Part shown: positions 59,516 through 64,000 of the stretch, piece by piece
Numbering within the stretch: the stretch's first letter is position 1
Layout of the letters: every line of letters starts with the position of its first letter
NCBI RefSeq assembly: GCF_001317355.1
Contig: NZ_LKET01000014.1
Coordinates: forward strand, 62,001-126,000
DNA: 64,000 bases
Direction: 5' to 3'
From: Oxobacter pfennigii
GTDB taxonomy: Bacteria; Bacillota; Clostridia; Clostridiales; Oxobacteraceae
The notes under the pieces: model-generated
Told to the model about the DNA's origin: nothing
The model's database searches: none
Seen by the model: only the letters and a program-made list of their open reading frames with translations
Made by a program: the position numbers and the translations under genes

Positions 59516-61042
59516 TTATACTGCGTCCTGGCTTTTGATATAAGTGAATGGATCCTTTTCATACCATTCCTTTTTATATGGAAGCAAGGTGTTCTCTGCA
59601 AGCTTTTTATTGAACTGGCTGTTCCTCACTATCCTGTTCAGCCTTCTTGCCACTTCGAATGTTCCCGAATAACCCAGGTAATTGTACCCTGGTCCGAAAA
59701 GGGGCAAAATTGGAAGGCCGTATTTAGCTGAAATATTGTTTCCGCCGGTATGGGTGATAAAAACATCGGGTTTCAAAAGATTGATTAAATTTGATTGTTC
59801 AAAGGGCTGGTTTGTTGCCACATCTATAACCACATCTTCTACATCTTCTAATGCTTCGAATATGGGTTCTATAAATTTATCAAAGTGATGGGCTTTAAAG
59901 CCTACAACCTCCATTCCAAGATCCTGTATTATTTCGGCTGTTGCCACAATACGAACCTCTCCTCCGGCTAGGAATACTTTTTTCCGGGAAAGTATCTTGC
60001 GATAAGGTTCAAGACTTTTATCAAGAAGCTCATTTTCATCTTTTATCAATAGATGTGCTTCTTTTTCAAGACCAAAATATTCTGCGATTTTTAAAATCCA
60101 GCGGTCTGTATTTTTTCTGCCTATGGGAATAGTATCTATAAGGAAAGGTATATCGTATTTTTCCTTTAAATGTTCAACGAAATAGTCATCATGGGTACCG
60201 CAAATACTTACATTTAACGAAGTTTCCAGTGAATACTCAAAATCTTCGGGTTTTGCATAGCAAGGAATAAAGTTAACATTTAATCCTATGGCATTTAACA
60301 GTCTTTGAAGCTCCAGTTCATCTGCTCTGCTCATGGATGAAACATTCAAAATATTTACATTGCGGCTTATCCTGTACTGCTCCTTTAGCTTTTCAAAGTC
60401 AGGTTCGGCAATATATTCACGCCTTTCGGGCTTTCTTATATAATTTTTAAGAATTCCATGATATACTGCGTCATAAGCTGTTGCCATTACCTTTGTCTTA
60501 AAACCTTCGCAATGTATGGGTACAATAATTGATGCAGTCTGAGTTTGAAGGTCTGCCAGTATGCTGTCTATATCATCACCTATTAATGCAGGTACGCAGC
60601 CATTAGCTACGATGATTGTATCCGGCCGGAATTCTTTGTCTGCATAAAGAACCGCTTCTCTTAGCTTTCTTTCTCCTCCACCTATTACATCGGCTTCATC
60701 CAGATTAGTGTTAAGCCATACAACTCCGTCTGCCTTGGGATCCCTTAATTGCTTGAAGGATTTGTTAACTCCCACATTGCTTATGCTGCAGGCTCCGCAG
60801 CCTATAGGCGAGTGCATTATAATAACGGCGTTGCGTAATGTGTTCAAAATTGCCAAACTCAATGTAAACTGACATCCCTGAGTTTGGGAAAAGCGCCTTC
60901 CTGCAAGGTTCAAGCATCCGGTTTCTGAGAAGCAACCGCCTTTTGAACATTTAATCATTTCATCAACTGTTCCGCCAAAGGCAATGTTGGCCTTCAATCT
61001 GTCTTCACGGGCCGGTGCTGATTTTGCGTTTAAATAATTCAT
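59516..61042 (-). CDS. NifD-like catalytic subunit of a nitrogenase-like reductase
   Basis: A 508-residue alpha-type subunit. Cys57 (TQGCQFT), Cys82 (SPIGCGACS) and Cys149 (ANGCVPALIGDD) stand where NifD holds its P-cluster. Cys281 (VSICGTHDD) lies where NifD Cys275 binds the cofactor. The segment that holds NifD His442 (about 441-461 here, PILPLFGPGYNYLGYSG) has no His. The N-terminus has three more cysteines at 32, 37 and 43. So the enzyme can hold a P-cluster and a large FeS cofactor bound in a different way. It is neither NifD nor BchN by these signs; Mar- or other sulfur-reducing type enzymes fit best. The gene precedes the transporter genes by 18 bases. Confidence 0.88.
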   Translation of the reverse strand: MNYLNAKSAPAREDRLKANIAFGGTVDEMIKCSKGGCFSETGCLNLAGRRFSQTQGCQFTLSLAILNTLRNAVIIMHSPIGCGACSISNVGVNKSFKQLRDPKADGVVWLNTNLDEADVIGGGERKLREAVLYADKEFRPDTIIVANGCVPALIGDDIDSILADLQTQTASIIVPIHCEGFKTKVMATAYDAVYHGILKNYIRKPERREYIAEPDFEKLKEQYRISRNVNILNVSSMSRADELELQRLLNAIGLNVNFIPCYAKPEDFEYSLETSLNVSICGTHDDYFVEHLKEKYDIPFLIDTIPIGRKNTDRWILKIAEYFGLEKEAHLLIKDENELLDKSLEPYRKILSRKKVFLAGGEVRIVATAEIIQDLGMEVVGFKAHHFDKFIEPIFEALEDVEDVVIDVATNQPFEQSNLINLLKPDVFITHTGGNNISAKYGLPILPLFGPGYNYLGYSGTFEVARRLNRIVRNSQFNKKLAENTLLPYKKEWYEKDPFTYIKSQDAV

Positions 61043-61053
61043 ACAAGTCCCTC

Positions 61054-62394
61054 CTATCTACCTGCAACAATAATACTTAATAAATCTTCAGTTATACTCA
61101 ATGCCCCGTTAAATCCTGCATAAGTCCGGTTTAATACAACCCTGTTTGTAACGGGATAAGATAATGTCAAAAGAGGAAATCCAAACTCTGCCGATAAATC
61201 TCTCTCAAATACGCTTCCCACTACCACTGCAGGATTAAAAGCATCGTAATAGCGGTCATTTCTGTTTTGAGGCCAAATTTGCGCTATATATTTTTTAACC
61301 GATGATGCATCAGTATCAAATTTTACAACGGGTGAAATCCCAGACTCCAGATTTTCAAAACGCTTTAAAAGCTTTTGCTTTTGATTGTCATCCAGAAAAT
61401 CTGTTATAACAACAAGCTCGGGAATCCACCCCAATTCATCTGATAAAAAACGGGTAACTGCCGGAGCATAATTCCCATCACTGACTACAACGGCATACCG
61501 CTGCAGATCTATGTCATTATAAATGTCTGCAATTCTTTCAAGGTAATTATAATAAACTGATTTTTCTTCCTTTATCACAGACTGTGTTAAGGATTCATCC
61601 AAGTCCAAGGCTTTAGATACATTGTTTAAGAAAGCCTCCGTTGCAATTGCTCCAATAGGAAATTCTGTTGTAATATAAGGAACATTGTGTACTTCTTCAA
61701 ATTCTCTTGCCACACTTTCCCCATATACATCAGATACCACTATATTCAAGCTGGCTTGACCGGAATTTTTAATATCGTCAAGGGTTTCACCCTCTCCGAA
61801 AAAAGTGTTTACTTTAAGACCTAATTTTGAAAGGAGTCTTTTAATTTCTCTTAAATTTCCCTCCCAGAATACATCCTGTGCCGGAACAATACCCAATACA
61901 TTTACCGACTTAGGTACTTTTACACTGGTTTTAAAAACATATTTTTTAACCAATGCACTTAATACAAGTTCATATCCTGTAAAGGAATTCCCTCGGAAAC
62001 TTGGAGTATGAACTGCAATTACTAATTTTTCCGAATCTAAAAATTCAGAGGCAACAGAATCTAAATCATCACCTATCATCTCAACCATACAGCCAGTAAG
62101 TATGAGATATATATCTCCGTCCATGATTTCAAGGGTGGTGGCTATTTGTTCACGCAGCCTATCTTCCCCGCCGAAAACAATGTCTCTCTCCACCACATTG
62201 GTGCTTGATAAAGAAAGCCCTCCACAATATCCTCCGCCTAAATACCCGGCACCGGGATTAATGGCATTATGCAGATTGTGGCCGCAGCCTGCCGAAGCGT
62301 GAATAACAGGTATAGCCCTGGGTATTGCCCTTAAAGTAGCAAGAGCACCGCCTAATGCACAGGCATACCGCGGTCTGTCAACAAATTTGCTCAA
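61054..62394 (-). CDS. NifK-like subunit of a nitrogenase-like reductase
   Basis: A 446-residue beta-type subunit, shorter than NifK (about 510-520) and without its N-terminal extension. Cys12 (RYACALGG), Cys37 (ASAGCGHN) and Cys102 (LTGCMVEMIGDD) are the P-cluster ligands; an additional Cys57 lies in GGGYCGGLS. The rest shows VVGSVFERDLSAEFGFPLLTLSYPVTNRV, typical of NifK/NifN-like proteins. It starts with TTG with GGAGGAGA upstream. Eleven bases separate it from the NifD-like gene, so the two should form a heterotetramer. Confidence 0.9.
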   Translation of the reverse strand: MSKFVDRPRYACALGGALATLRAIPRAIPVIHASAGCGHNLHNAINPGAGYLGGGYCGGLSLSSTNVVERDIVFGGEDRLREQIATTLEIMDGDIYLILTGCMVEMIGDDLDSVASEFLDSEKLVIAVHTPSFRGNSFTGYELVLSALVKKYVFKTSVKVPKSVNVLGIVPAQDVFWEGNLREIKRLLSKLGLKVNTFFGEGETLDDIKNSGQASLNIVVSDVYGESVAREFEEVHNVPYITTEFPIGAIATEAFLNNVSKALDLDESLTQSVIKEEKSVYYNYLERIADIYNDIDLQRYAVVVSDGNYAPAVTRFLSDELGWIPELVVITDFLDDNQKQKLLKRFENLESGISPVVKFDTDASSVKKYIAQIWPQNRNDRYYDAFNPAVVVGSVFERDLSAEFGFPLLTLSYPVTNRVVLNRTYAGFNGALSITEDLLSIIVAGR

Positions 62395-62434
62395 TTTTTC
62401 TCTCCTCCATTAAATAAAATAATCAATTGCTTCT

Positions 62435-63328
62435 TTAACCATGTGAAAAAGTTTGTTCCAGTCCTCCGTACTCATAGAGAAGGCCGGATAAATCTCCCTT
62501 TCCCGGTATGCCGCAGGCATCTGCCCGGCAGTGCTGGCAATGCCGGAATACCGGCAGGTATTCTTCAGCATCTATACGCGCTTTGTTGAGTTCACCGCAA
62601 TCGGGTGAAGATACACAATCCATCTCATATTGAGGAATCAAAGGAATAATATTAACTATTGAAGCTCCCAATCCTTGGACAGTCTTTGCTATCTCTTTTA
62701 TATGAAAATGGTTTATTCCAGGAATGAGCACAATATTTATTTTGATCATGGCTCCCAATTCAGCCATTTTTCTTATACCTGCTTTTTGTGCATTGATCAG
62801 CATATTCATAGCTTCTATCCCCTCATAAACTTTTCCATCAATTAATACATAAGAGCAAATTTTCTCCAAAACATAAGGGTCCACAGCATTAACTGTAACC
62901 GTAACGGTTTTGACTCCCGCATTCCATATATCCTCTGCATATCTTTCTAGCAAAAGACCATTGGTGCTTAAACAATTTATAAGCTCCGGATGGCGTTCAT
63001 GAATAAGATTGAAAGTCTTTATGGCATGCGGCGTTGCCAGAGTATCACCAGGACCTGCTATACCTGCAACGGTAATTTCGGGGCAAAGCTTTAATGATTT
63101 ATCCACTATCCCAATTGCTTTTTCAGGTGAAAGCAATTCTCTCGTAACCCCGGGGCGCTGTTCAAATTTATTAAAGCTCCTCTTGCAAAATTTGCATTGT
63201 ATATTACAAACAGGGCTCACGGGAAGATGCACCCTGCCGCTTGTCATATTGGCCCCGCCGCTGAAGCAGGGATGGCGGTTGGATATATTTTCGAAGCGTT
63301 TATCAATTTCAATATCAAAGCATGCCAT
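62435..63328 (-). CDS. NifB-like radical SAM cofactor-assembly enzyme
   Basis: A 297-residue radical SAM protein. The AdoMet cluster motif is C41-x3-C45-x2-C48 (CNIQCKFC). HPCFS near the N-terminus (Cys21) and the C-terminal CQHCRADACG (264-272) are the extra cysteines with which NifB fixes its K1 and K2 clusters to make an 8Fe-9S-C core. RPGVTRELLSPEKA is also close to NifB. It has no NifX domain fused; that is encoded separately at 56098. It shows that the system makes a complex FeS cofactor, and rules out simple BchN/B-type enzymes. Between cysK and the NifK-like gene. Confidence 0.93.
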   Translation of the reverse strand: MACFDIEIDKRFENISNRHPCFSGGANMTSGRVHLPVSPVCNIQCKFCKRSFNKFEQRPGVTRELLSPEKAIGIVDKSLKLCPEITVAGIAGPGDTLATPHAIKTFNLIHERHPELINCLSTNGLLLERYAEDIWNAGVKTVTVTVNAVDPYVLEKICSYVLIDGKVYEGIEAMNMLINAQKAGIRKMAELGAMIKINIVLIPGINHFHIKEIAKTVQGLGASIVNIIPLIPQYEMDCVSSPDCGELNKARIDAEEYLPVFRHCQHCRADACGIPGKGDLSGLLYEYGGLEQTFSHG

Positions 63329-63346
63329 AATCTAACCTTCTTTACA

Positions 63347-64000
63347 CTAGAATTTTCTTTCCAAACTATTGAATAATGGCGTAGATAAATATCTCTCCCC
63401 TGTATCGGGAAGCAGAACCACAATAATTTTGCCTTCAAATTCCGGCCGCTTAGCAATCTGAGTAGCTGCAAAAGCAGCGGCACCAGAAGAGATACCAACA
63501 AGAATCCCTTCAATTTGCGCCAGAGCCTGGGAAGTTTCATATGCTTCCTCTGTCCTGACCTTGTATACTTCATCATAAATTTCAGTATTTAAAACTGTTG
63601 GAACAAAACCTGCGCCTATTCCCTGGATTCCGTGGGAACCGGGAGCTGAACCTGAAAGTACCGCAGAATCAAAGGGCTCTACTGCTATAATTTTTATATT
63701 GGGATTTTTTTCTTTGAGTGCTTCACCAACACCGGTAAGTGTACCGCCTGTGCCTACACCTGCTATAAAGGCTGCAATTTCTCCGTTTGTATCACTCCAT
63801 ATTTCTTCAGCAGTTGTTTCCCTGTGAATTTTTGGGTTGACCGGATTATTGAACTGCTGGGGAATAAAAGAATTAGGTATTTGAGATGAAAGCTCTTCAG
63901 CCTTTCTTATTGCACCTTTCATCCCGTCTTTTCCGGGAGTAAGCACCAATTCAGCATTGAGAGCTTTTAGAAGATTGCGCCTTTCTATACTCATGGTTTC
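63347..64000 (-). CDS. cysK: Cysteine synthase, second copy (cut by the right edge)
   Basis: The C-terminal part (about 218 residues) of a second O-acetylserine sulfhydrylase. Its N-terminus lies beyond base 64000; the frame remains open to the edge and reads ET before [17 protein letters not shown], like [20 protein letters not shown] in the first copy. It shows [16 protein letters not shown] and [15 protein letters not shown]. It is 18 bases upstream of the NifB-like gene and probably the first or an early gene of this operon. That places sulfide assimilation directly beside the nitrogenase-like enzyme. Confidence 0.9.
   Translation of the reverse strand, partial: ETMSIERRNLLKALNAELVLTPGKDGMKGAIRKAEELSSQIPNSFIPQQFNNPVNPKIHRETTAEEIWSDTNGEIAAFIAGVGTGGTLTGVGEALKEKNPNIKIIAVEPFDSAVLSGSAPGSHGIQGIGAGFVPTVLNTEIYDEVYKVRTEEAYETSQALAQIEGILVGISSGAAAFAATQIAKRPEFEGKIIVVLLPDTGERYLSTPLFNSLERKF

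Noticed and set aside
55218-62394. Protochlorophyllide/chlorophyllide reductase (BchLNB) or coenzyme F430 (CfbCD) synthesis
   Set aside because: A NifB-like enzyme and a NifX-like protein would not be needed, and there are no pigment or F430 genes nearby.
55218-63328. Nitrogen fixation (true nif operon)
   Set aside because: NifEN, NifV, PII proteins and molybdenum-nitrogenase-specific residues are absent. The modABC and AOR genes lie far away and the direct neighbours are sulfur genes.

Overview
The window is a low-GC, tightly packed piece of chromosome from an anaerobic Firmicute, most likely a member of class Clostridia. The support is strong AGGAGG-type ribosome binding sites with occasional GTG/TTG starts, a T-box leader, three S-box (SAM-I) riboswitches, Rrf2-type sulfur regulators, two aldehyde:ferredoxin oxidoreductase (AOR) operons and many ferredoxin-like proteins. 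No tRNA, rRNA, CRISPR array or complete insertion sequence was seen. The genus cannot be fixed from the sequence alone.

Layout. (1) 1-13.3 kb holds mostly independent housekeeping or accessory genes: endonuclease III-like proteins, four GNAT acetyltransferases, a HAD phosphatase, a NYN-LOTUS protein, LUD-domain proteins (one broken by a nonsense codon), argS behind a T-box, a DinB-like protein and two DUF3788 proteins (one frameshifted). (2) 13.5-23 kb is a regulated transport unit. It combines a carbohydrate-type ABC importer (binding lipoprotein, two permeases and a distant MsmX/UgpC-type ATPase) with a membrane-fusion adaptor, a MacB-like membrane protein and a two-component system. Three copies of a CTTTAAA direct-repeat operator tie the parts together. 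(3) 23-44 kb is molybdenum/tungsten biology: a molybdate-responsive regulator, modABC, an EndoQ-UvrD fusion, tatC/tatA, a molybdopterin-binding protein, a multi-cluster ferredoxin, two copies of an FeS-subunit/AOR gene pair, an XdhC-type maturation factor and an orphan binding lipoprotein. The FeS subunits carry Tat lipoprotein signals and the AORs do not. (4) 45-55 kb is sulfur amino-acid metabolism: cysK, an Rrf2 regulator, thiI, a cysteine desulfurase, S-box-controlled metY, hom and a cystathionine-type PLP enzyme, and a second Rrf2 regulator.

(5) 55.2-64 kb, reaching the right edge, is the most remarkable part. One operon, transcribed leftward, encodes cysteine synthase, a NifB-like radical SAM enzyme, NifK-like and NifD-like subunits, a complete sulfonate/taurine-type ABC transporter, a NifX-like cofactor protein and a NifH-like reductase. 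There is no nifEN or nifV and the neighbourhood is entirely sulfur metabolism. The best reading is not nitrogen fixation but a nitrogenase-like reductase for organosulfur compounds, in the manner of the methylthio-alkane reductase (Mar) systems. Released sulfide or methanethiol could feed CysK and MetY, whose genes lie nearby under SAM control. The substrate is an inference; the gene content and motifs are read directly from the sequence.
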